From Gemmatimonas phototrophica (GTDB lineage: Bacteria; Gemmatimonadota; Gemmatimonadetes; Longimicrobiales; Gaopeijiaceae): a stretch of DNA of 7,056 nt. The notes under the pieces were generated by a model. It ran no database searches, was not told the DNA's origin, and saw only the letters and a list, made by a program, of their open reading frames with translations. The DNA is taken from the NCBI GenBank assembly GCA_945876015.1, contig CAMCNM010000100.1, positions 1-7,056 of the forward strand. Direction: 5' to 3'. Made by a program: the position numbers and the translations under genes. How positions within the stretch are numbered: the stretch's first letter is position 1; the number at the start of each line of letters is the position of its first letter. Of the stretch, positions 1-6,050 are shown piece by piece.

Positions 1-752
1 TGGTCGGCGCGGTGGAGGACAAGGCGCGCCGCGGGCTGGTGCGCGGAGGGAAGGAGCTGCGCGCCGCGCTCGAGGAGGAGGTCGCGAAGATCCTCGCTCC
101 GGCGCGCGGCGCCGGCCTCGCGATGGCCGACTCCGGCCCGACCGTATGGCTCATCGTCGGCGTGAACGGGGTGGGGAAGACCACCACGATCGCGAAGCTC
201 GCCCATCGACTCCGGAAGGAGGGGAAGTCCGTGCTGGTTGCGGCGGCCGACACCTACCGGGCCGGCGCCGTCGCACAGCTCGGCGTCTGGGCCGAGCGCG
301 TGGGCGCGCACTTCGTGGGGGGCAAGGATGGCGGCGATCCAGCGGCGGTTGCGTATGACGCCATCGACGCGGCGGTGTCCCGCGGCGTGGACGTCGTGCT
401 GGTTGACACCGCGGGGCGGCTGCACACCAACCGCAACCTGATGGACGAGCTCAAGAAGGTGGAGCGGGTGATCGCACGCCGCCTCGAGGGCGCGCCGCAC
501 GAGACGCTCATCGTGCTCGACGCGACGGTGGGCCAGAACGCGCTTAACCAGGTGCGTACGTTCGGGCAGGTCGTGCCACTCTCGGGGATCTTGCTCGCCA
601 AGCTCGACAGCACGGCGCGCGGCGGGATCGTGGTGGCGCTCCAGGAAGAGCTCAACCTGCCCGTGAAATGGGTGGGGACGGGCGAGGGGATGGAGGATCT
701 CGAGCCGTTCGACCCCGACAGCTTCATCGAGGCGGTGTTCGAGGACGCATGA
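1..752 (+). CDS. ftsY: Signal recognition particle receptor FtsY, 5'-truncated by the window edge
   Basis: FtsY is the SRP-receptor GTPase. It docks the SRP-ribosome complex at the inner membrane so that nascent membrane proteins reach the Sec translocon. The reading frame is already open at base 3 and 249 residues are visible, so the GTG at 12 is very unlikely to be the true start; the rest of the N domain (and any acidic A domain) lies upstream. The SRP-type GTPase motifs appear in order: P-loop GVNGVGKTT (bases 159-185), DTYRAGAVAQL (G2 region), DTAGRLHTNRNLMDELKKV (G3, from 405), AKLDSTARGG (G4, from 597) and the closing GTGEGMEDLEPFDPDSFIEAVF-type segment (G5 and C-terminal helix). GVNGVGKTT together with the LxPFDPxxFxEAxF ending fits FtsY better than Ffh, which would continue into an M domain. 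The G4 motif has Ala where Thr is usual (TKLD). The stop codon overlaps an ATG (ATGA, 749-752) in front of recG, so the two are probably co-transcribed. The family call is secure. Confidence 0.96.
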   Translation, partial: VGAVEDKARRGLVRGGKELRAALEEEVAKILAPARGAGLAMADSGPTVWLIVGVNGVGKTTTIAKLAHRLRKEGKSVLVAAADTYRAGAVAQLGVWAERVGAHFVGGKDGGDPAAVAYDAIDAAVSRGVDVVLVDTAGRLHTNRNLMDELKKVERVIARRLEGAPHETLIVLDATVGQNALNQVRTFGQVVPLSGILLAKLDSTARGGIVVALQEELNLPVKWVGTGEGMEDLEPFDPDSFIEAVFEDA

Positions 753-766
753 GCGCTCGCGCTTGA
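749..766 (+). other. Five-codon mini-ORF bridging ftsY and recG (possible translation relay)
   Basis: An ATG at 749-751 overlaps the ftsY stop (ATGA) and has a GAGG Shine-Dalgarno-like sequence at 741-744, four bases upstream. It reads ATG AGC GCT CGC GCT and then TGA (764-766). That TGA overlaps the TTG start of recG (TTGA, 763-766). Both overlaps are seen directly. A ribosome finishing ftsY could restart at the ATG, terminate after five codons and restart again at TTG. The alternative is that the ATG is the real recG start and one base is missing here, through an assembly error or a natural frameshift. A one-base insertion between 752 and 762 would put the ATG in frame with recG. Confidence 0.4.
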
Positions 767-2853
767 CCTTCTCGCAGCTGGACCGGCCGGTGCAGTTCCT
801 CAAGGGGGTGGGTCCCCGGCGCGCCGAGTCGCTCGCGCAGATGGGCATCCTCACCGCCCGCGATCTCCTCTACCACATCCCCCGCCGGTACGACGACGCA
901 TCGACCGTCGAGCCGATCGGAAAGCTCGGCGTCGGCATGGACGCCACTGTTCTCGGCCGGGTGCGCACCCGCGGCACGATTCCCACCCGGTCGGGGCTCC
1001 GGATCTTCCAGGCGGTCCTCCAGGACGAGAGCGGGATGATCACGTGCTCGTGGCCCGGGCAGCCGTGGCTCGAGCGGCGCATTCAGGACGGCGACACGCT
1101 GCTCGCCACCGGCACCGTGAAGTTCTTCCACGGCAAGCAGCTCCAGCCGCGCGAGTTCACCGTGCTGGCGCGGGGCAGCGAGGGCGACGCTCCGGTCGCA
1201 GGCAAGGGCACGATCTTCGTCACCTATCCGGCCTCCGAGGAGATGCCGCAGTGGATCCTGCGGAAGCTCTTCGACCAGAACCTGGACGGGCTGCTGCCGC
1301 AGTCGGAGGATGACGAGTACCTGAGCGAGGCGGAGCGCGGGGATCTCGATCTCCCGACGCTGCCCGACGCGCTCCGCGCGCTCCACCGGCCGACCAGCCT
1401 CGCCGAAGCCGAGCGGGGCCGGCAGCGGCTCGCCTACGACGAGCTCTTCTTCCTGCAGCTCGTGCAGGCGCGCGTGCGCTGGGAGCAGACCCTCGCCAAG
1501 CCGGGGATCGCCCACCATCGCACGAACGCGCTCATTCGCGCCCTGGTCGAGCGCCTCCCGTTTGCGCTCACGGAAGGTCAGTCGCGCGTGCTGCGCGAGA
1601 TCGTCGCCGACATGACCGCGCCGCACCGCATGAACCGGCTGCTGCAGGGGGACGTGGGATCGGGGAAGACCGTGATCGCGCTGATCGCGATGCTGCTCGC
1701 GGTGGAGGGCGGCTGGCAGGCCGCGCTGATGGCGCCCACCGAGCTTCTGGCTGAGCAGCACACGCGGCGGATTCGCGATTGGGTCGCGCCGCTCGGGCTG
1801 CGCGTCGCGCTTCTCACGGGCAGCCTTTCCGCCGCCGAGCGCCGGAAGGAGCTGGCGGGGCTCGCTTCGGGCCACGTCCAGCTCGCGATCGGGACCCACG
1901 CGCTGATCCAGAGCGGCGTCGAGTTCCATCGCCTCGGTTTGGTGGTGGTGGACGAGCAGCACCGCTTCGGCGTGCGCCAGCGCATGGCGCTCGGCGAGCG
2001 CGCCACCAATCCCGACGTCCTGATGATGTCGGCCACGCCGATTCCTCGCTCCATGGCGCTCGCACTCTGCGGGGACCTCGATCTGAGCATCCTGGACGAG
2101 CTCCCGCCGGGGCGGCAGCCGATCAAGACGCAGCTGCGCACCCCGAAGCAGCGCGACGCGGTCTACGGTTTCGTGGACCAGGAGATCGCGGCGGGGCGCC
2201 AGGCCTACGTGGTCTTCCCGCTGGTGGACGAGTCCGAGAAAATCGATCTGCTGTCGGCGACCCAGGAGCACGAGAGGCTCGCGCGCGACGTGTTTCCCAA
2301 CCGGCGGCTCGGGCTCGTGCACGGCCAGCTGCCGTCCGAGGAGAAGGATCGCGTCATGCGCGCGTTCCTCGCCGGGGACATCGACGTCCTCATCGCCACG
2401 TCCGTGATCGAGGTCGGTATCGACGTCGCGAACGCGAGCGTGATGGTCGTCGAGCACGCGGAGCGATTCGGGCTCTCACAGCTGCACCAGCTGCGCGGCC
2501 GGGTCGGGCGCGGCGCCGCCGAGAGCCATTGCATCCTGATCGCGGAAACGAAGGAAGGCGCGGGGGAGCGGCTCAAGGTCTTCCGCGACACCGCCGACGG
2601 ATTCGTGATCGCGCGCGCGGACCTGGCGCTGCGCGGGCAAGGCGACCTGTTCGGGGCGCTCCAGCACGGCAGGGATCCCGTCCTTCAGCACGCCGACATC
2701 CTGCGCGACGAGGCCCTGCTCGCCGAGGCCCAGCGGCGGGCGCGCGCGATGGTGGGGAACGACCCCAAGCTCGAGCGCCCCGCGCACGAGCGCGTGCGCG
2801 CAGTGCTCGATCATCGCTATGCCGAGCGACTGCGCATGTTCGGAGTGGGATGA
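763..2853 (+). CDS. recG: ATP-dependent DNA helicase RecG
   Basis: RecG is a superfamily 2 double-stranded DNA translocase that regresses stalled forks and branch-migrates Holliday junctions and R-loops. The product has 696 residues, close to the E. coli length. The N-terminus (LDRPVQFLKGVGPRRAESLAQMG) is the usual RecG helix-hairpin-helix-like start, followed by the OB-fold wedge domain (about residues 50-150). The helicase motifs are complete: Walker A GDVGSGKT (296-303), APTELLAEQH (motif Ia), DEQH (397-400, motif II), SATPIPR (from 423, motif III), SVIEVGIDVANA (motif V) and QLRGRVGRG (576-584, motif VI). RGQGDLFGALQHGRDP near the C-terminus corresponds to the segment that couples the wedge to the motor. 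TTG at 763 is chosen because no in-frame ATG or GTG lies close upstream, and the next ATG (841) would remove conserved residues. No Shine-Dalgarno stands at the right distance, so initiation probably depends on coupling to ftsY. The stop overlaps the start of the next gene by one base. Confidence 0.97.
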   Translation: MTFSQLDRPVQFLKGVGPRRAESLAQMGILTARDLLYHIPRRYDDASTVEPIGKLGVGMDATVLGRVRTRGTIPTRSGLRIFQAVLQDESGMITCSWPGQPWLERRIQDGDTLLATGTVKFFHGKQLQPREFTVLARGSEGDAPVAGKGTIFVTYPASEEMPQWILRKLFDQNLDGLLPQSEDDEYLSEAERGDLDLPTLPDALRALHRPTSLAEAERGRQRLAYDELFFLQLVQARVRWEQTLAKPGIAHHRTNALIRALVERLPFALTEGQSRVLREIVADMTAPHRMNRLLQGDVGSGKTVIALIAMLLAVEGGWQAALMAPTELLAEQHTRRIRDWVAPLGLRVALLTGSLSAAERRKELAGLASGHVQLAIGTHALIQSGVEFHRLGLVVVDEQHRFGVRQRMALGERATNPDVLMMSATPIPRSMALALCGDLDLSILDELPPGRQPIKTQLRTPKQRDAVYGFVDQEIAAGRQAYVVFPLVDESEKIDLLSATQEHERLARDVFPNRRLGLVHGQLPSEEKDRVMRAFLAGDIDVLIATSVIEVGIDVANASVMVVEHAERFGLSQLHQLRGRVGRGAAESHCILIAETKEGAGERLKVFRDTADGFVIARADLALRGQGDLFGALQHGRDPVLQHADILRDEALLAEAQRRARAMVGNDPKLERPAHERVRAVLDHRYAERLRMFGVG

Positions 2854-3722
2854 TGCACGACCGGTCGATCGCCTTCGTCACCATGGACGACCTCGAGGGC
2901 TACGTCACCGACGACCACCTCGCGGTGCCCGAGCTCGACCGGCTCGGTTGGGCGGTGGAGAGCGTCTCCTGGCGTGCGCCGCGCGTGCGCTGGGAGCGGT
3001 TCGCCGGGGTGGTGATCCGCTCGCCCTGGGACTATCAGCACGCGGTGGGACCCTTCATCGCGGCGCTCGAGTCGATCGACGCGTCGGGTGCGCGCCTCGC
3101 CAACCCGCTTCTCCTCGTGCGCTGGAATATCCGGAAGAGCTATCTCGTGGATCTGGCGGCGCGCGGGTGCCCGCTGCCCGACACGGTCATCAGCGGCGCG
3201 CTCGACGACGACGAGCTGGCGTCCTTCGTGCGCGACTGTGGCAGGGTGGGCGCGGTGGTGAAGCCCATGGTGGGAGGGGGCGGGGTCGGGATCTTCCACG
3301 TTCGCCCCGACGACGCCGTGTCCGCGGCGGCGCCGCTCGCCGCGCTCGGCGGCCGCGAGGTTCTTCTCCAGCGCTTCCTCCCAGCGATCCTCTCCGAGGG
3401 CGAGCACTCGCTCGTGTTCCTGAACGGCGCGTTCAGCCACGCGGTCCGGAAAGTGGCGGCCGCGGGGGAGTTCAGAGTGCAGGAGGAGCGCGGCGCGACG
3501 ATCCTTTCCGAGACTCCGAGCGCGGACCTGATCGAAACGGCCGCGGCCGTGCTTGCCCGCCTGGATGCACCGCCGCTCTACGCGCGGGTTGACCTCGTGC
3601 GCGACGAGGGCTGGCCCACCCTCATGGAGCTCGAGCTGATCGAGCCGTCGCTCTACCTACGCACGGACCCGGGCGCACCCGCCCGGTTCGCGGCCGCGAT
3701 CGACGCCTGGGCTCGCGCATAG
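2853..3722 (+). CDS. ATP-grasp ligase of unknown substrate (RimK/glutathione synthetase/DcsG-like)
   Basis: This 289-residue protein has a complete ATP-grasp fold. Its N-terminal pre-ATP-grasp part (AFVTMDDL, VVIRSPWDY, LANPLLLVRWNIRKSYL) is typical of a widespread, poorly characterised family often annotated as a glutathione-synthetase-like or cycloserine-biosynthesis DcsG-like ATP-grasp protein. Nucleotide and metal ligands are visible: Lys137 in VVKPMVGGGGVG (glycine-rich loop), Gln173 in LLQRFLP (adenine hinge), the EGEHSLVFLNG strand, Arg245/Asp247 in YARVDLV, and MELELIEPSLYL (258-269), whose acidic residues should bind Mg. Such enzymes join a carboxylate to an amine or thiol through an acyl-phosphate; the substrate cannot be read from sequence. 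No signal peptide or membrane segment is seen. The start lies at ATGATG (2850-2855), overlapping the recG stop. GGAG at 2842-2845 is better spaced for the second ATG (seven bases), chosen here; the first would add one Met. The tight overlap implies translation coupled to recG. Confidence 0.85.
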   Translation: MHDRSIAFVTMDDLEGYVTDDHLAVPELDRLGWAVESVSWRAPRVRWERFAGVVIRSPWDYQHAVGPFIAALESIDASGARLANPLLLVRWNIRKSYLVDLAARGCPLPDTVISGALDDDELASFVRDCGRVGAVVKPMVGGGGVGIFHVRPDDAVSAAAPLAALGGREVLLQRFLPAILSEGEHSLVFLNGAFSHAVRKVAAAGEFRVQEERGATILSETPSADLIETAAAVLARLDAPPLYARVDLVRDEGWPTLMELELIEPSLYLRTDPGAPARFAAAIDAWARA

Positions 3723-3767
3723 CCAGGCATCGAATCGCGGCGCGGACCGCGGTGAGCTGCGGCAAGG

Positions 3768-3795
3768 TTGTCCCGCGCACCGCCCCGCCTATCTT
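3768..3795 (+). promoter_or_regulatory. Candidate sigma-70-type promoter for asnS
   Basis: TTGTCC (3768-3773) and TATCTT (3790-3795) are separated by 16 bases, in the only sizeable gap upstream of asnS. Transcription would start near 3802, leaving a leader of about 50 bases. Both hexamers match the consensus at the key positions (TTG; T, A and final T). A matching arrangement with the same spacing lies before alr. This is a pattern match by eye, with no experimental support. Confidence 0.45.
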
Positions 3796-3802
3796 CTGGC
3801 TC

Positions 3803-3821
3803 CCTCCCCGCCCGCGGGAGG
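3803..3821 (+). other. GC-rich hairpin in the asnS leader
   Basis: CCTCCC (3803-3808) can pair with GGGAGG (3816-3821) around a seven-base loop, a six-base-pair stem that would sit at the very 5' end of the predicted asnS transcript. It contains an internal palindrome, CCCGCGGG (3811-3818). No T-run follows, so it is not an intrinsic terminator. The only purine-rich Shine-Dalgarno-like sequence in the leader (GGGAGG) is within the stem and 31 bases from the ATG, too far to serve directly. In DNA this rich in G and C the stem could be chance. Confidence 0.3.
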
Positions 3822-3852
3822 CCGAACCCCCGCCACCGGTCGCAGCGCGTCG

Positions 3853-5148
3853 ATGAGTCAGACGGTCGAAATCAGGGACCTCGGGTCCCACGTTGGGACC
3901 GAGATCACCATCCTCGGATGGGTCGAGTCCACCCGTGCGCACGGCAAGGTCGCGTTCGTGGACGTGCGCGACGGAACCGGGTCGGTCCAGGGCGTCGTGG
4001 TCAAGAAGGAGGTGGCTCCCGAGGTGTGGGACCGCCACGCCGCGCTGACGCAGGAGACGGCGATCGCCCTCACCGGAGCCGTCCGGGCGGAGCCGCGCGC
4101 CCCCTCCGGATACGAGCTGGGCGTGACCGGCCTCGAGATCGTGGGTGCCAGCGTTGACTACCCGATTCAGCCGAAGGAGCACGGCGTAGACTTCCTGCTC
4201 GATCACCGCCATCTCTGGCTGCGGTCGAAGATGCAGTGGGCGGGCCTCAGGGTGCGGGCGGAGGTCGAGCAGGCGATCCACGACTTCTTCTACCAGCGCG
4301 GCTTCGTCCGCATCGACAGCCCGATCCTCACGGGTGCCATCGGCGAGCACGCGGGCAGCCTGTTCGAGACCGACTACTTCGGCGAGAAGGCGTACCTCGC
4401 GCAGACCGGTCAGCTGTACGGCGAAGCGGCCGCTGCCGCGTTCCGGAAGATCTACACGTTCGGCCCCACGTTCCGCGCCGAGAAGTCCAAGACTCGGAGG
4501 CACCTCACCGAGTTCTGGATGGTGGAGCCCGAGGTCGCGTTCATGGACTCGGCTGGCAACATGCGGCTGCAGGAGGAGTTCATCTCCTACCTGGTCGAGC
4601 GCGCGCTCGAGCGCTGCAAGGAGGAACTCAAGGTGCTCGAGCGCGACACCTCGAAGCTCGCCAACGTCCGGCCGCCGTTCCATCGTCTCGACTATACGGA
4701 CGCGGTGGCACAGCTCAAGGCGAAGGGCACCGACATCGAGTGGGGGAGCGATCTGGGCGCCCCCGACGAGACCGCGCTGACCGAGGGTCTCGACAAGCCG
4801 CTCTTCGTGTTCAACTACCCGAAGATCGTGAAGGCCTTCTACATGAAGGAGAACCCGGCTGATCCGCGCACGGTGCTATGCGACGACTGCCTGGCCCCCG
4901 AGGGCTATGGCGAGATCATCGGAGGCAGCCAGCGGGAGGACGACCTGGAAAAGCTGCTAGCGGGGATTCGCGCCCAGAAGCTTCCGGAGGAAGCGTACGG
5001 CTGGTATCTCGATCTGCGCCGATACGGCACGTTCCCGCACGCGGGCTTTGGGCTCGGCGTGGAGCGGACCGTGGCGTGGATCACCGGACGGCCCCACATC
5101 CGCGAGCTGATCCCGTTCCCGCGCATGATGACGCGGCTTCGACCCTGA
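3853..5148 (+). CDS. asnS: Asparaginyl-tRNA synthetase
   Basis: AsnRS is a class IIb aminoacyl-tRNA synthetase that charges tRNA-Asn with asparagine in the cytoplasm. The product has 431 residues, somewhat shorter than E. coli AsnRS. Residues 1 to about 105 form the OB-fold anticodon-binding domain (ILGWVESTRAHGKVAFVDVRDG). The catalytic core follows: motif 1 around FVRIDSPILTG (Pro157), motif 2 FRAEKSKTRRHLTEFWMVEPE-type (from Phe207), and motif 3 GFGLGVERTVAWI (from Gly398, with the ATP-binding Arg405). EIIGGSQRE (354-362) and HLTEFWMVEPE favour AsnRS over the related AspRS, which has different residues in motif 2. A direct AsnRS means Asn-tRNA need not be made by transamidation, although both routes can coexist. 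ATG at 3853 is the only plausible start: the frame upstream has no start codon. No Shine-Dalgarno is evident next to it. Its stop lies five bases from the end of the convergent mazG. Confidence 0.95.
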   Translation: MSQTVEIRDLGSHVGTEITILGWVESTRAHGKVAFVDVRDGTGSVQGVVVKKEVAPEVWDRHAALTQETAIALTGAVRAEPRAPSGYELGVTGLEIVGASVDYPIQPKEHGVDFLLDHRHLWLRSKMQWAGLRVRAEVEQAIHDFFYQRGFVRIDSPILTGAIGEHAGSLFETDYFGEKAYLAQTGQLYGEAAAAAFRKIYTFGPTFRAEKSKTRRHLTEFWMVEPEVAFMDSAGNMRLQEEFISYLVERALERCKEELKVLERDTSKLANVRPPFHRLDYTDAVAQLKAKGTDIEWGSDLGAPDETALTEGLDKPLFVFNYPKIVKAFYMKENPADPRTVLCDDCLAPEGYGEIIGGSQREDDLEKLLAGIRAQKLPEEAYGWYLDLRRYGTFPHAGFGLGVERTVAWITGRPHIRELIPFPRMMTRLRP

Positions 5149-5158
5149 GCTAGCTAGC
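5149..5158. repeat. Perfect 10-base palindrome at the asnS/mazG convergent junction
   Basis: GCTAGCTAGC reads identically on both strands. It fills the five-base gap between the two stop codons and provides the mazG stop (TAG, 5156-5154). It also places extra TAG triplets on both strands just past the genes. Partial flanking symmetry (GAGC at 5147-5150, GCTC at 5159-5162) allows only a short stem. There is no adjacent T-run, so I do not call it a terminator. Confidence 0.6.
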
Positions 5159-5951
5159 GCTCTTCCTGCTTCAGCTCGTCCCAGAGTCGGTCCAGCGCTT
5201 CGAGCCCCGCGTCCGCGAGTACGATCCCGCGATCGCGCGCCAGTGTCTCCAGCCTCGCGAACCTTCGCTCGAACTTCCGGTTCGCGGCCGCGAGGGCCGT
5301 CGTCGGATGCGCTCCCGCCAACCTCGTCAGGTTGACGGCAGCGAAGAGTAGGTCGCCCAGCTCCTCCTCGACGTCGCTCTCGCTTCCGGTCGCCATCGCT
5401 TCGCGCACCTCCTCCAGCTCCTCGGCGACCTTGGCGAACGCGCCGCTCGGATCCGCCCAGTCGAATCCTACGCTCGAGACGCGCTGCTGGACGCGGTGTG
5501 CTCTGGTGAGCGGGTCCAGCCCCTTAGCGAGTCCGGACAACACACCGTCGTCCTCGCCGCTCGCGGTGCGCTCGGCTGCTTTCAGCGCCTCCCAGCTCTG
5601 GCGCTCTCCTCCCCCGAACAGATGGGGATGGCGGCGCACCATCTTCGCCACCAGTCGATCGGTGACGGACGCGGCGCTCAGGGCGCCGGTCTCCTCCGCT
5701 ACGACGATCTGGAACGCGAGGTTGAGGAGCAGATCTCCCAGCTCGCCCTCGAGCGCGCTCTGGTCGCCGTCGTGGATCGCGTCCACGACCTCGTGGGTCT
5801 CCTCGAGCAGGTGGGGCACCAGCGAGCTGGCGGTCTGTTCGGCGTCCCAGGGGCAGTGGACGCGCAGGAGCCGGACCAGGGCCAGCGCACGGTCCAGCGT
5901 GCCGTCGGTCCGGGGCACCTCGAGAGGCGGTCGGGAAGGCTCCATGGCCAT
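5154..5951 (-). CDS. mazG: Nucleoside triphosphate pyrophosphohydrolase MazG
   Basis: MazG hydrolyses NTPs and dNTPs to the monophosphate and pyrophosphate, usually as a housecleaning enzyme against non-canonical or excess nucleotides. Both tandem MazG domains are present. The first has LRVHCPWDAEQT (CPWD at residues 33-36), then the metal-binding pattern EETHE (50-54) with ELGD (70-73). The second has VAEELEEVREA (Glu177, Glu178, Glu181) with EEELGDLLFAAVNL (Asp200) and the signature NRKFERRF (224-231). With the start chosen here the length is 265 residues, close to E. coli MazG. ATG at 5951 is preferred because GAGAGGA lies five bases upstream and homology begins soon after; ATG at 5945 is two codons inside. 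The frame stays open to a TTG at 6050, but the extra 33 residues are low-complexity and would overlap alr. It converges with asnS and diverges from alr. No mazEF-like toxin-antitoxin pair is nearby. Confidence 0.94.
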   Translation of the reverse strand: MAMEPSRPPLEVPRTDGTLDRALALVRLLRVHCPWDAEQTASSLVPHLLEETHEVVDAIHDGDQSALEGELGDLLLNLAFQIVVAEETGALSAASVTDRLVAKMVRRHPHLFGGGERQSWEALKAAERTASGEDDGVLSGLAKGLDPLTRAHRVQQRVSSVGFDWADPSGAFAKVAEELEEVREAMATGSESDVEEELGDLLFAAVNLTRLAGAHPTTALAAANRKFERRFARLETLARDRGIVLADAGLEALDRLWDELKQEER

Positions 5952-5956
5952 GCGGT

Positions 5957-5963
5957 TCCTCTC
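5957..5963 (-). promoter_or_regulatory. Ribosome binding site deciding the mazG start
   Basis: On the - strand this reads GAGAGGA, ending five bases before the ATG at 5951. It is the strongest Shine-Dalgarno match in the window and supports that ATG over the upstream TTG (6050) and ATG (6032) in the same frame. Confidence 0.65.
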
Positions 5964-6007
5964 TTCGGTGGACGCCCGAGGGCGCGTTCGCTGCCTCCGT
6001 CCGGGCT

Positions 6008-6035
6008 TTGCCGGCCCGCAAGGTTCTCCCATCTT
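6008..6035 (+). promoter_or_regulatory. Candidate promoter for alr, placed for a leaderless transcript
   Basis: TTGCCG (6008-6013) and CATCTT (6030-6035) are 16 bases apart, the same spacing as the candidate asnS promoter. The -10 hexamer ends only eight bases before the alr ATG, so the transcript would begin at or within a few bases of the start codon. No Shine-Dalgarno is visible upstream of the ATG, which fits. The -10 lacks the first consensus T, so this remains tentative. Confidence 0.35.
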
Positions 6036-6050
6036 TTGCGGCCATGTCAA
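6021..6050 (-). promoter_or_regulatory. Weak candidate promoter for mazG
   Basis: The - strand has a perfect consensus -35, TTGACA (6050-6045). At a spacing of 18 bases the best -10 is GAACCT (6026-6021), which keeps only the second-position A and the final T. It would give a leader of about 60 bases before the ATG at 5951. It would overlap the candidate alr promoter and the first alr codons. The -35 is good, the -10 poor. Confidence 0.2.

Noticed and set aside
12..14. GTG as the ftsY start
   Set aside because: The frame is open to the window edge, and starting here would lose the beginning of the N domain.
724..2457. A 577-codon open frame on the - strand across recG
   Set aside because: Its translation is rich in Arg, Glu, His and Leu with no recognisable domain, and it lies wholly opposite well-conserved RecG motifs. 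Long antisense frames are expected in DNA this GC-rich.
1779..2849. A + strand frame open upstream of the ATP-grasp gene, inside recG, which could suggest a larger ATP-grasp fusion protein
   Set aside because: The translation is Arg/Ala/Gly-rich noise in an alternate frame of recG. Family-like sequence begins exactly at the ATGATG at 2850.
3739..3752. GCGGACCGCGG resembles the T-box core (UGGNACCGCGG), tempting before a tRNA synthetase gene
   Set aside because: It lacks one base of the core, lies upstream of the likely promoter, starts about 20 bases after the previous stop with no room for a Stem I, and has no terminator or antiterminator.
3723..3767. A terminator after the ATP-grasp gene, from GC-rich inverted stretches (CCGCGG and neighbours)
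   Set aside because: No extended stem followed by a T-run can be drawn.
3622..4683. A 353-codon open frame on the - strand across the asnS start
   Set aside because: It is an antisense shadow of AsnRS and has no recognisable motif.
5154..5951. A mazEF-type toxin-antitoxin context for mazG
   Set aside because: No small toxin or antitoxin gene flanks mazG; its neighbours are asnS and alr.
5952..6050. A 33-residue N-terminal extension of MazG from TTG 6050
   Set aside because: The extension is Arg/Pro-rich and unlike MazG, would overlap alr, and the good Shine-Dalgarno points to ATG 5951.
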